This document shows, one piece after another, positions 39,424-51,503 of a DNA stretch of 64,000 nt (position 1 is the stretch's first letter; each line of letters starts with the position of its first letter). Below the pieces are notes generated by a model that ran no database searches, was not told the DNA's origin, and was given only the letters and a program-made list of their open reading frames with translations. The DNA is from Shewanella loihica PV-4. GTDB taxonomy: Bacteria > Pseudomonadota > Gammaproteobacteria > Enterobacterales > Shewanellaceae. A program made the translations under genes and the position numbers. The DNA lies in the NCBI RefSeq assembly GCF_000016065.1, contig NC_009092.1, forward strand, positions 124,001 through 188,000, written 5' to 3'.

Positions 39424-39852
39424 ATGGCAAAGAAAGTTGATGGTTACATCAAACTACAAGTAGCAGCCGGTGCTGCAAACCCGTCGCCACCAGTTGGTCC
39501 TGCATTGGGTCAAAAAGGTGTCAACATCATGGAATTCTGTAAAGCATTCAACGCTCGTACTGAAAAGTTCGAGAAAGGTATGCCAATTCCTGTTGTGATC
39601 ACTGTTTACACTGATCGCTCTTTCACTTTTGAAACTAAGACGCCACCTGCTTCATTCCTGCTGCTTAAAGCTGCTGGTCTTAAGTCTGGTTCAGGCCGTC
39701 CTAACACTGAAAAAGTGGGAACTATCAAGCGTAGCGCTGTCCAGGAAATCGCTGAGACTAAAGCTGCTGATATGACTGGTGCTGACATTGAAGCGATGAC
39801 TCGCTCAATCGAAGGTACTGCGCGTTCAATGGGTTTGGTAGTAGAGGATTAA
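39424..39852 (+). CDS. rplK: Ribosomal protein L11
   Basis: This 142-residue protein begins with the flexible N-domain [22 protein letters not shown], a hallmark of L11, followed by the rRNA-binding C-domain. It forms the GTPase-associated centre and is needed for RelA sensing. It is first of the rplK-rplA pair, which in E. coli is repressed by L1 binding to the leader. Confidence 0.98.
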   Translation: MAKKVDGYIKLQVAAGAANPSPPVGPALGQKGVNIMEFCKAFNARTEKFEKGMPIPVVITVYTDRSFTFETKTPPASFLLLKAAGLKSGSGRPNTEKVGTIKRSAVQEIAETKAADMTGADIEAMTRSIEGTARSMGLVVED

Positions 39853-39856
39853 TATC

Positions 39857-40558
39857 ATGGCAAAGCTAACTAAACGCGCGCGTTTGATCCGCGAGAAAGT
39901 AGAAGCGACTAAGAGCTACGACATCAACGAAGCTGTTGCACTACTGAAAGAACTAGCTACTGCTAAGTTCGTTGAAAGTGTTGACGTTGCGGTTAACCTA
40001 GGTGTTGACCCACGTAAATCAGACCAAAACGTTCGTGGCGCGACTGTTCTGCCACACGGTACTGGTCGTGAAGTACGTGTTGCTGTGTTTACTCAAGGTG
40101 CTAACGCTGACGCCGCTAAAGAAGCCGGTGCTGAGCTAGTTGGTATGGACGAGCTTGCTGCACAAGTTAAAGCTGGTGAAATGAACTTCGACGTAGTTAT
40201 CGCATCTCCAGATGCAATGCGCGTTGTTGGTCAGTTAGGCCAAATCCTGGGCCCACGTGGTCTGATGCCTAACCCTAAGACTGGCACTGTAACGCCAAAC
40301 GTTGCTGAAGCTGTTAAGAACGCTAAAGCTGGTCAGGTTCGTTACCGCAACGACAAGAACGGTATCATCCACACTACCATCGGTAAAGTGGACTTCGAAC
40401 CAGTTCAACTGAAAGAAAACCTAGACGCTCTGCTAGGCGCGCTTATCAAAGCTAAGCCAGCTGCAGCGAAAGGCGTTTTCGTTAAGAAAGTAAGCATCTC
40501 TACCACTATGGGTGCAGGTGTTGCGGTTGATCAGAGCACTCTGAACCCAACTGCTTAA
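39857..40558 (+). CDS. rplA: Ribosomal protein L1
   Basis: This 233-residue protein forms the L1 stalk, which helps release deacylated tRNA. The family signature is seen in [20 protein letters not shown] (about 125-144). It lies four bases after rplK. By analogy with E. coli it is the feedback repressor of this operon. Confidence 0.98.
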   Translation: MAKLTKRARLIREKVEATKSYDINEAVALLKELATAKFVESVDVAVNLGVDPRKSDQNVRGATVLPHGTGREVRVAVFTQGANADAAKEAGAELVGMDELAAQVKAGEMNFDVVIASPDAMRVVGQLGQILGPRGLMPNPKTGTVTPNVAEAVKNAKAGQVRYRNDKNGIIHTTIGKVDFEPVQLKENLDALLGALIKAKPAAAKGVFVKKVSISTTMGAGVAVDQSTLNPTA

Positions 40559-40571
40559 TTTCTTAGCTTGT

Positions 40572-40612
40572 TTTACAAGGTGCGGGGATTAGTCTATAAT
40601 GCGCGCACCTTG
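40572..40612 (+). promoter_or_regulatory. rplJ promoter embedded in an inverted repeat
   Basis: TTTACA (40572-40577) and TATAAT (40595-40600) have a 17-base spacer. The promoter is bracketed by the nine-base inverted repeat CAAGGTGCG (40576-40584) and CGCACCTTG (40604-40612). It lies 14 bases after rplA. Confidence 0.8.
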
Positions 40613-40649
40613 TGGGTTGAGGACCATTTTCATTCGTGTAAATGGTTCA

Positions 40650-40717
40650 CGTCCAAGACCGTAGGTGTTAACGAATAAACGTTAGCTTAATTCCCTACGT
40701 AGACGGTGTCGGACCCC
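40650..40717 (+). promoter_or_regulatory. L10 leader RNA (autoregulatory site)
   Basis: The segment CCAAGACCGTAGG, then CCCTACGTAGACGGTGTCGG, matches the L10-binding leader known upstream of rplJ in gammaproteobacteria. L10 with L12 binds here and blocks rplJ translation. It lies in the 213-base leader between promoter and gene. Confidence 0.8.
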
Positions 40718-40825
40718 AGATAGATTTATTCTGCCTGGATATTCGCGCCGTAAGTAACTGAGTATTAAATACTTAGTTTGGTAATTGCTAGGGATATCCC
40801 TAGATTGAATCCAGGAGTAAAGCCA

Positions 40826-41323
40826 ATGGCATTAAGACTCGAAGACAAAAAAGCGATTGTTGCTGAAGTCAACGAAGCTGCCAAAGGTGCTTTATCTGCA
40901 GTTGTAGCCGATTCTCGCGGTGTGACTGTAGGTGATATGACCGGTCTTCGTAAAACCGCTCGTGAATCTGGTGTTTACATTAAAGTTGTACGTAACACAC
41001 TAGTTAAGCGCGCTGTTGAAGGTACTGATTTCGAGTGCCTAAGCGAAACATTTACTGGTCCTACTTTGATTGCATTCTCTAACGAGCACCCAGGTGCCGC
41101 TGCGCGTCTTCTTAAAGATTTCGCGAAAGCTCAAGGGAACTTTGAAATCAAAGCAGCAGCCTTTGAAGGGGAATTAATCCCTGCAAGCGACATTGATCGT
41201 TTAGCAAAACTACCAACATACGAAGAAGCACTAGCACAGTTCATGATGACTATGAAAGAAGCATCTGCTGGCAAGTTCGTTCGTACATTGGCCGCTCTAC
41301 GCGATCAGAAAGAAGCTGCTTAA
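40826..41323 (+). CDS. rplJ: Ribosomal protein L10
   Basis: This 165-residue protein is the base of the L7/L12 stalk. The start at ATG 40826 has AGGAGT at 40813-40818 and gives the standard [15 protein letters not shown] start. An upstream in-frame start at 40778 would cut into the leader RNA. The C-terminal helix that binds L12 dimers is present. It probably represses its own translation through the leader at 40650-40717. Confidence 0.98.
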
Positions 41324-41376
41324 TTTTACAAGCCGCTTAAATAAATTGAATTCAGTACAATTAGGAATTTTTTGTT

Positions 41377-41745
41377 ATGTCTATCACTAAAGACCAAATC
41401 TTAGAAGCCCTTGCAGCTATGTCTGTAATGGAAGTTGTTGAACTAATCGAAGCAATGGAAGAGAAGTTCGGCGTTTCTGCCGCTGCTGCTGTTGTTTCTG
41501 GTGGTGCTGATGCAGGCGCTGCTGCTGAAGAGAAGACAGAGTTTGACGTAGTTATGACTTCTCACGGCGACAACAAAGTTGCAGTAATTAAAGCTCTTCG
41601 TGGCGCTACAGGTCTAGGCCTGAAAGAAGCCAAGGGTATGGCTGAATCAGCTCCAGTAGCTGTTAAAGAAGGCATCTCTAAAGAAGAAGCTGAAGCACTG
41701 AAGAAAGAGCTTGAAGAAGCTGGTGCTCAAGTAGAGATCAAGTAA
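41377..41745 (+). CDS. rplL: Ribosomal protein L7/L12
   Basis: This 122-residue acidic stalk protein has an N-terminal dimerisation helix pair (1-32), an Ala/Gly-rich hinge (about 33-52) and the C-terminal factor-binding domain with [20 protein letters not shown]. Four copies sit on L10 and recruit elongation factors. An attenuator hairpin follows before rpoB. Confidence 0.98.
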   Translation: MSITKDQILEALAAMSVMEVVELIEAMEEKFGVSAAAAVVSGGADAGAAAEEKTEFDVVMTSHGDNKVAVIKALRGATGLGLKEAKGMAESAPVAVKEGISKEEAEALKKELEEAGAQVEIK

Positions 41746-41764
41746 GTTATACTCTAACTTACAA

Positions 41765-41817
41765 CCTCCCGAGTGATCGGGCGGAGGCTGGCGGTTTTTT
41801 AACCGTCGGCCTTTTTT
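41765..41817 (+). terminator. Attenuator between rplL and rpoB
   Basis: Two consecutive hairpins are seen: 41765-41787 (CCTCCCG with complement) and 41786-41811 (with GU pairs). T6 (41812-41817) follows. In E. coli a partial terminator at this place lowers rpoBC transcription relative to rplJL; the same role is inferred. Confidence 0.8.
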
Positions 41818-41983
41818 GCGCTGTAAGCGTAGGCGATTTTTTATTCACCGTTTGTCGCCAGATTTCGCAGTCCCTAGCAGAGATTATTGGTTAGGTTCTT
41901 GCTTTCAACGGTGATGGGCAAACGTGCTGTTGCAACCCAGCGTTGTTTCAGTCTTGGTCACATCTCGCAATCAGAGGAAACCC

Positions 41984-44900
41984 ATGGTTTACTCCTATTC
42001 TGAAAAGAAGCGTATTCGCAAAGACTTTGGTAAGCGTCCACAAGTGTTGGATATCCCTTACCTTCTGTCAATCCAGTTGGACTCGTTTAAGAAGTTCACC
42101 GATCAAGATCCTACAGGTGAGCGTGGTTTAGAAGCCGCTTTCCGTAGCGTTTTTCCCATCAAGAGCTTTTCTGGTAATTCAGAGCTGCAATATGTCAGCT
42201 ATAAGCTAGGTGAGCCAGTTTTTGATGTGAAAGAGTGTCAAATTCGCGGTGTTACATACTCTGCTCCACTACGCGTTAAACTGCGTATGGTGCTGTATGA
42301 TCGTGAAGCTGCGCCTGGCACAGTTAAAGACATTAAAGAACAAGAAGTCTACATGGGGGATATCCCTCTGATGACTGAAAACGGTACCTTTGTTATCAAT
42401 GGTACTGAGCGTGTTATCGTTTCTCAGCTGCACCGTTCTCCTGGTGTATTCTTCGATCACGACCGTGGTAAGACCCACTCTTCAGGTAAGGTGCTTTATA
42501 ACGCACGTATTATTCCTTACCGTGGCTCATGGTTGGACTTCGAGTTCGATCCTAAAGATGCACTGTTTGTACGTATTGACCGTCGTCGTAAGCTTGCGGC
42601 GTCTATCATACTGCGTGCACTTGACTACTCTACTCAAGATATTCTCGATCTGTTCTTCGAACGTGTTCAGTACAAGATCAAGAAAGATAGCCTAGTCATG
42701 GCACTGGTTGCCGATCGCCTACGTGGTGAGACAGCCAGCTACGACATCAAAGATGCTGAAGGTAACATCATAGTTGAGAAGGGCCGCCGTATTACTGCGC
42801 GCCACATTCGTCAACTTGAAAAGACAAACACCACAGAGCTCGAAGTACCTGTTGAGTACATTTCAGGCAAGATCGCTGCACAAGACTACATCGACCCAGA
42901 TACGGGCGAAGTACTGGTTTCTGCTAACGCCGAAATCAGCCTGGAAGATCTTGCTAAGCTGTCTATGGCCGGCATCAAAGATATCGACACCCTATACGTC
43001 AACGAGCTTGACCACGGTGCCTATATCTCTGACACCCTACGTATCGATTCAACCACTAACCGCCTAGAGGCGCTGGTTGAGATCTATCGTATGATGCGTC
43101 CTGGCGAGCCGCCAACCAAGGATGCTGCCGAAGCGCTATTCCAAAACCTCTTCTTCAGTGAAGAGCGTTACGACCTGTCTAAAGTGGGTCGTATGAAGTT
43201 CAACCGTCGTCTCGGTATCGATGACGATGAAGGTACAGGTATCCTGACCAAAGAAGATATCGTTGCAGTAATGCAGAAGATCATCGAAATCCGTAACGGT
43301 AACGATGAAGTCGACGATATCGACCACCTGGGTAACCGTCGTATCCGTAGTGTTGGTGAAATGGCTGAGAACCAGTTCCGTGTTGGTCTCGTTCGTGTAG
43401 AACGTGCCGTACGTGAGCGTCTGTCTCTTGGCGATCTTAACGAGCTGATGCCACAAGATCTGATCAACGCTAAGCCGATTTCTGCGGCAGTGAAAGAGTT
43501 CTTCGGTTCTTCTCAGCTGTCTCAATTCATGGACCAGAACAACCCGCTGTCAGAAGTGACACACAAGCGTCGTATCTCTGCGCTTGGCCCAGGCGGTCTG
43601 ACCCGTGAGCGTGCAGGTTTCGAGGTTCGAGACGTTCACCCAACTCACTATGGTCGTCTATGTCCAATTGAGACCCCTGAAGGTCCAAACATCGGTCTGA
43701 TCAACTCGTTGGCAAGCTTCGCGCGCACCAACTCTTACGGCTTCCTCGAAACACCATACCGCAAAGTGGTTGATGGTGTGATCACAGATCAGGTGGATTA
43801 CCTGTCTGCTATCGAAGAAGGTCGTTACGTGATCGCACAGGCTAACATCGAAGTCGATGCCGATGGCCGTATGGTTGAAGAGCAGATCGCTTGTCGTCAT
43901 AAGGGTGAATCTACCTTTATGCGTGCAGCAGACGTTCAGTACATGGACGTATCACCACAGCAGATCATCTCTGTGGCAGCCTCTCTGATCCCGTTCCTAG
44001 AACACGATGACGCGAACCGTGCATTGATGGGTGCGAACATGCAACGTCAGGCAGTACCAACACTTAGAGCTGACAAGCCGCTAGTAGGTACTGGTATTGA
44101 GCGTACATTGGCCGTTGACTCAGGCGTAGTTGTTGCCGCTAAGCGTGGTGGTTACGTTGACTATGTCGATGCGAGCCGCATCGTGGTTAAGGTTAACGAA
44201 GACGAGCTGACTCCTGGTGAAGCCGGTATCGACATCTACAACCTGACCAAGTACACACGTTCTAACCAGAACACCTGTATCAACCAGCGTCCATGTTGTA
44301 GCGTTGGCGAGCCAGTGGTTCGTGGTGACGTACTTGCAGATGGTCCATCTACCGACCTGGGTGATCTTGCGCTTGGTCAGAACATGCGTATCGCATTCAT
44401 GCCTTGGAACGGTTACAACTTCGAGGATTCGATCTTAATCTCTGAGCGCGTTGCGCAAGAGGATCGTTTCACCACTATCCACATTCAAGAGCTTTCTTGT
44501 ATCGCTCGTGATACTAAGCTGGGTAGCGAAGAGATCACCGCCGATATTCCTAACGTGGGTGAGTCTGCGCTGTCTAAGCTGGATGAATCAGGTATCGTTT
44601 ACATCGGTGCAGAAGTGAAGGGTGGCGACATCCTGGTTGGTAAGGTTACGCCTAAGGGCGAGACTCAGCTGACCCCTGAAGAGAAGCTGCTACGCGCTAT
44701 CTTCGGTGAGAAGGCTTCTGACGTTAAAGACAGCTCACTGCGTGTCCCTAACTCTGTTAAGGGTACCATCATCGACGTTCAGGTATTTACCCGTGACGGC
44801 GTTGAAAAAGACAAGCGTGCTGTAGAAATCGAAGAGATGCACATCGCTCAGGCTAAGAAAGACCTGACCGAAGAGTTCAAGATCCTTGAAGAAGGTGTCT

Positions 44901-46015
44901 TCGGCCGTGCGCGTAACCTTCTCATTGGAGCAGGTTTTGCCGAAGCCGAGCTTGATGCTCTGCCACGTCCTCAACTACTGGTACAAACCATTGAAGACGA
45001 AACTAAGCAGACTGAACTCGAGCAACTTGCCGAGCAGCATGAAGAGCTGAAAGCCGATTTCGATAAGAAATTTGAAATCAAACGCCGCAAGATCACCCAA
45101 GGTGATGACTTGGCACCTGGCGTACTGAAGATCGTTAAGGTTTACCTGGCGGTTAAACGTACTATCCAGCCTGGTGACAAGATGGCGGGTCGTCACGGTA
45201 ACAAGGGTGTGATCTCTAAGATCAACCCAATCGAAGATATGCCGTATGACGAAAACGGTAACCCAGTGGACATCGTACTGAACCCACTAGGTGTACCATC
45301 ACGTATGAACATAGGTCAGGTTCTCGAAGTGCACTTAGGTGCCGCGGCCAAGGGCATTGGTGATCGCATCACCGCTATGCTCGAAGAGCAGCGTGAACTT
45401 GCAGAGCTTCGTGGCTACATCAAGAAGGTGTACGAACTGGGTGAAGACGTGCAGCAGCAGGTCGACATCGACTCGTTCACCGATGAAGAAGTTCTACGTC
45501 TTGCTAAGAACCTCAAAGGCGGTATTCCGACTGCGACTCCAGCATTCGACGGCGCGAAAGAGAAAGAGATTAAGGACATGCTTGAACTAGCAGGTCTGCC
45601 AACCTCTGGACAGCTGAAGTTGTTTGATGGTCGTACCGGTAACGAGTTTGAACGTCCGGTAACCGTAGGTTACATGTACATGCTTAAACTTAACCACTTG
45701 GTTGACGATAAGATGCACGCGCGTTCAACAGGTTCTTACAGTCTTGTTACTCAGCAGCCTCTGGGCGGTAAAGCTCAGTTTGGTGGTCAGCGTTTCGGTG
45801 AGATGGAAGTATGGGCACTTGAAGCATACGGTGCCGCTTACACGCTACAAGAAATGCTTACTGTTAAGTCTGATGACGTTAACGGTCGTACTCAGATGTA
45901 TAAGAACATCGTCGACGGTAACCATCAGATGCAACCAGGCATGCCTGAGTCCTTCAACGTATTGCTGAAGGAGATCCGTTCGCTCGGTATTAACATCGAG
46001 TTGGATCAAGAGTAA
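41984..46015 (+). CDS. rpoB: RNA polymerase beta subunit
   Basis: The 1343 residues match the E. coli length (1342). ATG 41984 follows AGAGGAAA and gives [18 protein letters not shown], the usual start. The rifampicin-binding region [20 protein letters not shown] is intact with susceptible-type residues. The C-terminus has [23 protein letters not shown]. It forms half of the catalytic cleft. rpoC follows 82 bases later. Confidence 0.99.
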   Translation: MVYSYSEKKRIRKDFGKRPQVLDIPYLLSIQLDSFKKFTDQDPTGERGLEAAFRSVFPIKSFSGNSELQYVSYKLGEPVFDVKECQIRGVTYSAPLRVKLRMVLYDREAAPGTVKDIKEQEVYMGDIPLMTENGTFVINGTERVIVSQLHRSPGVFFDHDRGKTHSSGKVLYNARIIPYRGSWLDFEFDPKDALFVRIDRRRKLAASIILRALDYSTQDILDLFFERVQYKIKKDSLVMALVADRLRGETASYDIKDAEGNIIVEKGRRITARHIRQLEKTNTTELEVPVEYISGKIAAQDYIDPDTGEVLVSANAEISLEDLAKLSMAGIKDIDTLYVNELDHGAYISDTLRIDSTTNRLEALVEIYRMMRPGEPPTKDAAEALFQNLFFSEERYDLSKVGRMKFNRRLGIDDDEGTGILTKEDIVAVMQKIIEIRNGNDEVDDIDHLGNRRIRSVGEMAENQFRVGLVRVERAVRERLSLGDLNELMPQDLINAKPISAAVKEFFGSSQLSQFMDQNNPLSEVTHKRRISALGPGGLTRERAGFEVRDVHPTHYGRLCPIETPEGPNIGLINSLASFARTNSYGFLETPYRKVVDGVITDQVDYLSAIEEGRYVIAQANIEVDADGRMVEEQIACRHKGESTFMRAADVQYMDVSPQQIISVAASLIPFLEHDDANRALMGANMQRQAVPTLRADKPLVGTGIERTLAVDSGVVVAAKRGGYVDYVDASRIVVKVNEDELTPGEAGIDIYNLTKYTRSNQNTCINQRPCCSVGEPVVRGDVLADGPSTDLGDLALGQNMRIAFMPWNGYNFEDSILISERVAQEDRFTTIHIQELSCIARDTKLGSEEITADIPNVGESALSKLDESGIVYIGAEVKGGDILVGKVTPKGETQLTPEEKLLRAIFGEKASDVKDSSLRVPNSVKGTIIDVQVFTRDGVEKDKRAVEIEEMHIAQAKKDLTEEFKILEEGVFGRARNLLIGAGFAEAELDALPRPQLLVQTIEDETKQTELEQLAEQHEELKADFDKKFEIKRRKITQGDDLAPGVLKIVKVYLAVKRTIQPGDKMAGRHGNKGVISKINPIEDMPYDENGNPVDIVLNPLGVPSRMNIGQVLEVHLGAAAKGIGDRITAMLEEQRELAELRGYIKKVYELGEDVQQQVDIDSFTDEEVLRLAKNLKGGIPTATPAFDGAKEKEIKDMLELAGLPTSGQLKLFDGRTGNEFERPVTVGYMYMLKLNHLVDDKMHARSTGSYSLVTQQPLGGKAQFGGQRFGEMEVWALEAYGAAYTLQEMLTVKSDDVNGRTQMYKNIVDGNHQMQPGMPESFNVLLKEIRSLGINIELDQE

Positions 46016-46097
46016 GACTTGGCCATCGCCGAAGTTTGGCAATAAACGGTGCTCTGCGAGAGCAGGGCACCTGGTTTAACTCCTTCAGGAGAGAAAC

Positions 46098-49000
46098 GTG
46101 AAAGACTTATTAAAGTTTCTGAAACAGCAAAGCAAGACTGAAGAATTTGAAGGCATCAAGATCGGCCTAGCGTCGCCTGATCTGATCCGCTCTTGGTCAT
46201 TTGGTGAAGTTAAGAAGCCAGAAACCATCAACTACCGTACTTTCAAGCCTGAGCGTGAAGGTTTGTTCTGTGCGCGTATTTTTGGTCCAGTTAAAGACTA
46301 CGAGTGTTTATGCGGTAAGTATAAGCGCCTTAAGCACCGTGGTGTGATTTGTGAGAAGTGTGGCGTAGAAGTTACCCAGACTAAAGTACGTCGTGAGCGT
46401 ATGGGTCACATCGATCTAGCCAGCCCAGTAGCGCACATTTGGTTCTTGAAGTCTCTGCCGTCTCGTATCGGTTTGATGCTGGATATGACTCTGCGTGATA
46501 TCGAACGTGTGCTTTACTTCGAATCTTTCGTCGTGATCGAGCCTGGCATGACCAGCCTCGAGCGCGGTCAGATGCTGACTGAGGAAAACTACCTCGACGC
46601 ACTCGAAGAGTACGGTGATGAGTTTGAAGCCAAGATGGGTGCCGAGGCAGTACTTGAGCTGCTGCGTGCTATCGATCTTGAGAAAGAGATTGAAGAGATG
46701 CGCGAAGAGCTGCCATCTATCAACTCTGAGACTCGTCGTAAGAAGATCACTAAGCGTCTGAAACTGATTGAGGCCTTCTACCAGTCTGGCAACAAGCCAG
46801 AGTGGATGATCCTCAAGGTGCTACCGGTTCTGCCACCTGATCTGCGTCCATTGGTTCCACTGGATGGCGGTCGTTTCGCGACTTCAGATCTGAACGATCT
46901 GTATCGCCGCGTGATTAACCGTAACAACCGTCTGAAGCGTCTGTTAGACCTAGCTGCACCGGACATCATCGTGCGCAACGAAAAGCGTATGCTGCAAGAG
47001 TCTGTTGATGCGCTATTGGATAACGGTCGTCGCGGTCGTGCGATCACGGGTTCTAACAAGCGTCCTCTGAAATCTTTGGCCGATATGATCAAGGGTAAGC
47101 AGGGTCGTTTCCGTCAGAACCTACTGGGTAAGCGTGTTGACTACTCAGGCCGTTCGGTAATTACCGTAGGTCCTACTCTGCGTCTGCATCAGTGTGGTCT
47201 GCCTAAGAAGATGGCACTTGAGCTGTTCAAGCCATTCATCTACGGCAAGCTGGAAGGTCGTGGCCTGGCTACTACCATCAAAGCTGCTAAGAAGATGGTT
47301 GAGCGCGAAGTACCAGAGGTTTGGGACGTACTCGATGACGTGATCCGTGAGCATCCTGTGATGCTTAACCGTGCACCAACACTTCACCGTCTTGGTATCC
47401 AGGCGTTTGAGCCGGTACTGATTGAAGGTAAAGCGATCCAACTGCACCCATTGGTGTGTGCGGCATACAACGCTGACTTCGATGGTGACCAGATGGCGGT
47501 TCACGTGCCACTGACGCTAGAAGCTCAGTTGGAAGCGCGTTCACTCATGATGTCTACCAACAACATCCTGTCACCTGCGAACGGTGAGCCGGTGATCACA
47601 CCGTCACAGGACGTTGTATTGGGTCTGTACTACACCAGCCGTGAGCGTATCAACGGCCGCGGTGAAGGCATGGCATTCGAATCTGTTGCCGAAGTAGAAA
47701 AGGCATACCGTACTGGCGTTGCCGAGCTGCATGCTCGCGTTAAGGTACGTATTACCGAGACTACTATCGCTGAAGACGGCGAGCGCACCGAGTCACGTCG
47801 TATCGTAGATACTACTGTGGGCCGTGCCCTGTTGTCTCAGGTTCTGCCAAAAGGCCTTTCTTATGATCTGGTTAACCAGAACATGGGTAAGAAGCAGATC
47901 TCTAAGCTATTGAACACCTGTTATCGTCAGCTAGGTCTGAAAGATACCGTTATCTTTGCTGACCAACTGATGTATACCGGTTTCCACTTCGCGACCGTTT
48001 CTGGTGCGTCTGTGGGTATCAACGACATGGTGATTCCAGATGAGAAATATTCTCTGGTTGCCGATGCCGAAGCTGAAGTACTTGAGATTCAAGAGCAGTT
48101 CCAGTCGGGTCTTGTTACCGCCGGTGAGCGTTACAACAAGGTTATCGATATCTGGGCAAGTGCGAACGAAAAAGTTTCTAAGGCGATGATGGATAACCTG
48201 TCTACCGAGACAGTGATTAACCGTGATGGCGAAGAAGAAACTCAAGCTTCGTTCAACAGCATCTACATGATGGCCGACTCGGGCGCTCGTGGTAGTGCTG
48301 CACAGATTCGTCAGCTAGCGGGTATGCGTGGTCTGATGGCGAAGCCAGATGGCTCGATCATCGAAACCCCAATTACGGCGAACTTCCGTGAAGGTCTAAA
48401 CGTACTCCAGTACTTTATCTCTACTCACGGTGCGCGTAAGGGTCTAGCGGATACCGCACTTAAGACAGCGAACTCGGGTTACCTGACTCGTCGTCTGGTT
48501 GACGTTGCACAAGACTTAGTGGTTATCGAAGACGATTGTGGTACACACGAAGGTCTGACAATGAAGCCGCTGATCGAAGGTGGTGATGTTGTTGAGCCGC
48601 TACGTGAGCGTGTACTGGGTCGTGTGGTAGCTGAAGATGTTTACTACCCAGGTACCGAAGATGTACTTGCGCCGCGTAACACTCTGCTTGATGAAGCATG
48701 GTGTGACAAGCTGGAAGAACACTCTATCGACGAAGTTAAGGTTCGTTCTGTAATTAGCTGTGACACAGATTTCGGTGTGTGTGCGGCGTGTTACGGCCGT
48801 GACCTTGCACGTGGTCACCTGATTAACCAAGGTGAAGCGATTGGTGTGGTAGCTGCTCAGTCAATTGGTGAGCCAGGTACACAGCTGACGATGCGTACCT
48901 TCCACATCGGTGGTGCGGCATCGAGAGCGTCTGCAGAAAACAACGTACAGGTGAAGAACGCTGGTACCGTTAAGCTGCACAACGCTAAGCATGTTACCAA

Positions 49001-50312
49001 CAGTGACGGTAAGCTGGTTATCGTATCGCGTTCATCTGAAATCGCGATTATCGATGAGCTGGGTCGTGAGAAAGAGCGTTACAAGGTGCCTTACGGTACT
49101 GTCCTAGAGAAGCTGGAAGACGCAACGGTTAATGCCGGTGAAGTCATCGCTAACAGGGATCCGCACACTCACCCAATCGTTTCTGAGGTAGCGGGTAGCA
49201 TCAAGTTCGTCGACATGATCGAAGGTGTCACTATGACACGTCAGACCGACGAGCTAACGGGTCTATCTTCAATCGTGGTTATGGATGTGGGTCAACGTCC
49301 TACTGCGGGTAAAGAGATGCGTCCGGCGATTCGTCTGGTTGGTGCCGATGGCAACGATCTGATGATCCCTGGTACCGAAGTACCAGCGCAATACTTCTTG
49401 CCTGGTAAGGCGATCGTTAACCAAGACGATAACGCACAAATCGCCGTTGGTGATGCGCTTGCACGTATTCCGCAAGAATCATCTAAGACTCGCGATATTA
49501 CCGGTGGTCTGCCACGCGTTGCTGACTTGTTCGAAGCGCGTAAGCCGAAAGAGCCTGCTATCCTGGCTGAGTACTCAGGTACTATCTCGTTCGGTAAAGA
49601 GACCAAAGGTAAGCGTCGTCTGGTGATCACACCTGCCGATGGTGGTAAGCCATACGAGGAGATGATTCCTAAGTGGCGTAACCTGAACGTGTTCGAAGGT
49701 GAGAAGGTTGAGCGCGGCGAAGTTATCGCCGACGGTCCAGAAGCTGCACACGACATCCTGCGTCTGCGTGGTATTCACAAGGTGGCTAACTACATCGTTA
49801 ACGAAGTGCAAGACGTTTACCGTCTGCAAGGCGTGAAGATTAACGATAAGCACATCGAAGTGATTATCCGTCAGATGCTGCGTAAGTGTGAGATCACCGA
49901 AGCCGGTGACAGTGAGTTCCTACCGGGCGAACAGGTTGAAGTGTCTCGCGTCAAGATCGCTAACCGCGAACTTGAAGCGCAAGGCAAAGAGCCTGCTAAG
50001 TTCGAGCGTGAACTACTGGGTATCACCAAGGCCTCGTTGGCGACCGAGTCATTTATCTCGGCGGCATCGTTCCAGGAAACCACACGCGTATTGACCGAAG
50101 CTGCCGTAGGCGGTAAGAGCGATAAGCTACGTGGCCTGAAAGAGAACGTGATCGTGGGTCGTCTGATCCCGGCCGGTACAGGTTATGCGTACCACACCAG
50201 CCGTAACCAGGCTGCACAGAATGGCCCGGCAGAAGAAGTGCCGGCAATCAGTGCCAGTGAAGCAGAGCAAAACCTTGCCGATCTATTGAACCTGGCGGGC
50301 AGCCCTGAATAA
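46098..50312 (+). CDS. rpoC: RNA polymerase beta-prime subunit
   Basis: The 1404-residue protein starts at GTG 46098 after AGGAGAG, as in E. coli. The N-terminal zinc site is [20 protein letters not shown] (about 70-89). The active-site magnesium is held by [12 protein letters not shown] (about 458-469), and the second zinc site includes [15 protein letters not shown]. The trigger loop is recognisable around [16 protein letters not shown]. It completes the catalytic core with RpoB. Confidence 0.99.
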   Translation: MKDLLKFLKQQSKTEEFEGIKIGLASPDLIRSWSFGEVKKPETINYRTFKPEREGLFCARIFGPVKDYECLCGKYKRLKHRGVICEKCGVEVTQTKVRRERMGHIDLASPVAHIWFLKSLPSRIGLMLDMTLRDIERVLYFESFVVIEPGMTSLERGQMLTEENYLDALEEYGDEFEAKMGAEAVLELLRAIDLEKEIEEMREELPSINSETRRKKITKRLKLIEAFYQSGNKPEWMILKVLPVLPPDLRPLVPLDGGRFATSDLNDLYRRVINRNNRLKRLLDLAAPDIIVRNEKRMLQESVDALLDNGRRGRAITGSNKRPLKSLADMIKGKQGRFRQNLLGKRVDYSGRSVITVGPTLRLHQCGLPKKMALELFKPFIYGKLEGRGLATTIKAAKKMVEREVPEVWDVLDDVIREHPVMLNRAPTLHRLGIQAFEPVLIEGKAIQLHPLVCAAYNADFDGDQMAVHVPLTLEAQLEARSLMMSTNNILSPANGEPVITPSQDVVLGLYYTSRERINGRGEGMAFESVAEVEKAYRTGVAELHARVKVRITETTIAEDGERTESRRIVDTTVGRALLSQVLPKGLSYDLVNQNMGKKQISKLLNTCYRQLGLKDTVIFADQLMYTGFHFATVSGASVGINDMVIPDEKYSLVADAEAEVLEIQEQFQSGLVTAGERYNKVIDIWASANEKVSKAMMDNLSTETVINRDGEEETQASFNSIYMMADSGARGSAAQIRQLAGMRGLMAKPDGSIIETPITANFREGLNVLQYFISTHGARKGLADTALKTANSGYLTRRLVDVAQDLVVIEDDCGTHEGLTMKPLIEGGDVVEPLRERVLGRVVAEDVYYPGTEDVLAPRNTLLDEAWCDKLEEHSIDEVKVRSVISCDTDFGVCAACYGRDLARGHLINQGEAIGVVAAQSIGEPGTQLTMRTFHIGGAASRASAENNVQVKNAGTVKLHNAKHVTNSDGKLVIVSRSSEIAIIDELGREKERYKVPYGTVLEKLEDATVNAGEVIANRDPHTHPIVSEVAGSIKFVDMIEGVTMTRQTDELTGLSSIVVMDVGQRPTAGKEMRPAIRLVGADGNDLMIPGTEVPAQYFLPGKAIVNQDDNAQIAVGDALARIPQESSKTRDITGGLPRVADLFEARKPKEPAILAEYSGTISFGKETKGKRRLVITPADGGKPYEEMIPKWRNLNVFEGEKVERGEVIADGPEAAHDILRLRGIHKVANYIVNEVQDVYRLQGVKINDKHIEVIIRQMLRKCEITEAGDSEFLPGEQVEVSRVKIANRELEAQGKEPAKFERELLGITKASLATESFISAASFQETTRVLTEAAVGGKSDKLRGLKENVIVGRLIPAGTGYAYHTSRNQAAQNGPAEEVPAISASEAEQNLADLLNLAGSPE

Positions 50313-50338
50313 TCAGTGCTAGTTGGTAAATAGATTGT

Positions 50339-50367
50339 AAAAAAGGCACCTCGGGTGCCTTTTTTTT
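50339..50367 (+). terminator. Terminator after rpoC
   Basis: A6-GGCACC, a three-base loop, and GGTGCC with T8 form a textbook intrinsic terminator 26 bases after the stop. Confidence 0.93.
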
Positions 50368-50397
50368 ACTTAAATTGGGTAAAAAGTTGGCTATTTC

Positions 50398-50426
50398 TTG
50401 ACAGCGACCCCTTACCTTTCTAAAAT
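50398..50426 (+). promoter_or_regulatory. rpsL (str operon) promoter
   Basis: Consensus TTGACA (50398-50403) and TAAAAT (50421-50426) are 17 bases apart. A small perfect hairpin (TCCCACA-CC-TGTGGGA, 50433-50448) lies at the expected 5' end of the transcript and may protect it. Confidence 0.85.
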
Positions 50427-50502
50427 TTCGCGTCCCACACCTGTGGGATATAGATTTTTCACACCTTACTGTTGAGTTTAATCAACTGATTCGGAGCTAT
50501 AC

Positions 50503-50877
50503 ATGGCAACTGTAAACCAGTTGGTACGTAAGCCTCGCTCGCCAAAAGTCATCAAGACTAACGTGCCTGCGTTGAATGCGTGTCCACAAAAGCGTGGTGT
50601 TTGTACTCGCGTATACACAACCACACCTAAAAAACCTAACTCTGCACTACGTAAAGTAGCTCGTGTGCGTCTAACTAACGGTTTCGAAGTTACTTCGTAC
50701 ATCGGCGGTGAAGGCCACAACCTGCAGGAACACAGCGTGATTCTAATCCGTGGTGGTCGTGTTAAAGACTTACCAGGTGTTCGTTATCACACTGTTCGTG
50801 GCGCATTAGACTGTGCTGGTGTTAGTGAGCGTCGTCAAGGACGTTCTAAGTACGGAGCTAAGCGTCCTAAGTCTTAA
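50503..50877 (+). CDS. rpsL: Ribosomal protein S12
   Basis: This 124-residue decoding-centre protein has the conserved [18 protein letters not shown] (about 39-56), with Lys43 of the streptomycin-sensitive type, and [13 protein letters not shown]. It is first of the str operon rpsL-rpsG-fusA-tuf. Confidence 0.98.
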   Translation: MATVNQLVRKPRSPKVIKTNVPALNACPQKRGVCTRVYTTTPKKPNSALRKVARVRLTNGFEVTSYIGGEGHNLQEHSVILIRGGRVKDLPGVRYHTVRGALDCAGVSERRQGRSKYGAKRPKS

Positions 50878-50957
50878 CGTTTTCCGTTAAGTAAGGCCAA
50901 GCTAGAGATAAATGTGATTCCAGTTTTGGGGTCCCTGAAGCATACGGAGAAATTGTT

Positions 50958-51428
50958 ATGCCAAGACGTCGCGTTGTAGGACAACGTAAAATCCTACCAG
51001 ATCCAAAATTTAATAGTGAGTTGCTGGCTAAGTTCATCAACGTCATTATGCAGGACGGCAAAAAGTCGACTGCTGAAAAAATCATTTACAAGGCACTAGA
51101 CGTTGTCGCTGAGAAGAAAGGCGAAGAGCACCTAGTGATCCTTGAAGCAGCCCTGGATAACGTACGCCCAACTGTCGAGGTTAAGTCTCGTCGTGTTGGT
51201 GGTTCTACTTACCAGGTACCATGTGAAGTTCGTCCAGTGCGTCGTAACGCACTAGCGATGCGCTGGTTAGTTGAAGCTGCACGTAAGCGTGGTGAAAAAT
51301 CTATGGCTCTACGTCTAGCAGGTGAAATGCTAGATGCTGCCGAAAACAAAGGCACTGCTGTTAAGAAGCGCGAAGACGTGCATCGTATGGCAGAAGCAAA
51401 CAAAGCGTTTGCTCATTACCGCTGGTAA
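50958..51428 (+). CDS. rpsG: Ribosomal protein S7
   Basis: This 156-residue protein nucleates the 30S head. Signatures are [18 protein letters not shown] and the C-terminal [20 protein letters not shown]. In E. coli it represses the str operon by binding the rpsL-rpsG gap, here 80 bases. The same regulation is possible but not shown. Confidence 0.98.
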   Translation: MPRRRVVGQRKILPDPKFNSELLAKFINVIMQDGKKSTAEKIIYKALDVVAEKKGEEHLVILEAALDNVRPTVEVKSRRVGGSTYQVPCEVRPVRRNALAMRWLVEAARKRGEKSMALRLAGEMLDAAENKGTAVKKREDVHRMAEANKAFAHYRW

Positions 51429-51503
51429 TCTTTTGGTGCAGGCGATTGCCTGCACCATGTTTTACATCACTAAGGTGCCTACCTTAGTAAAGAGGGTTTA
51501 ATC

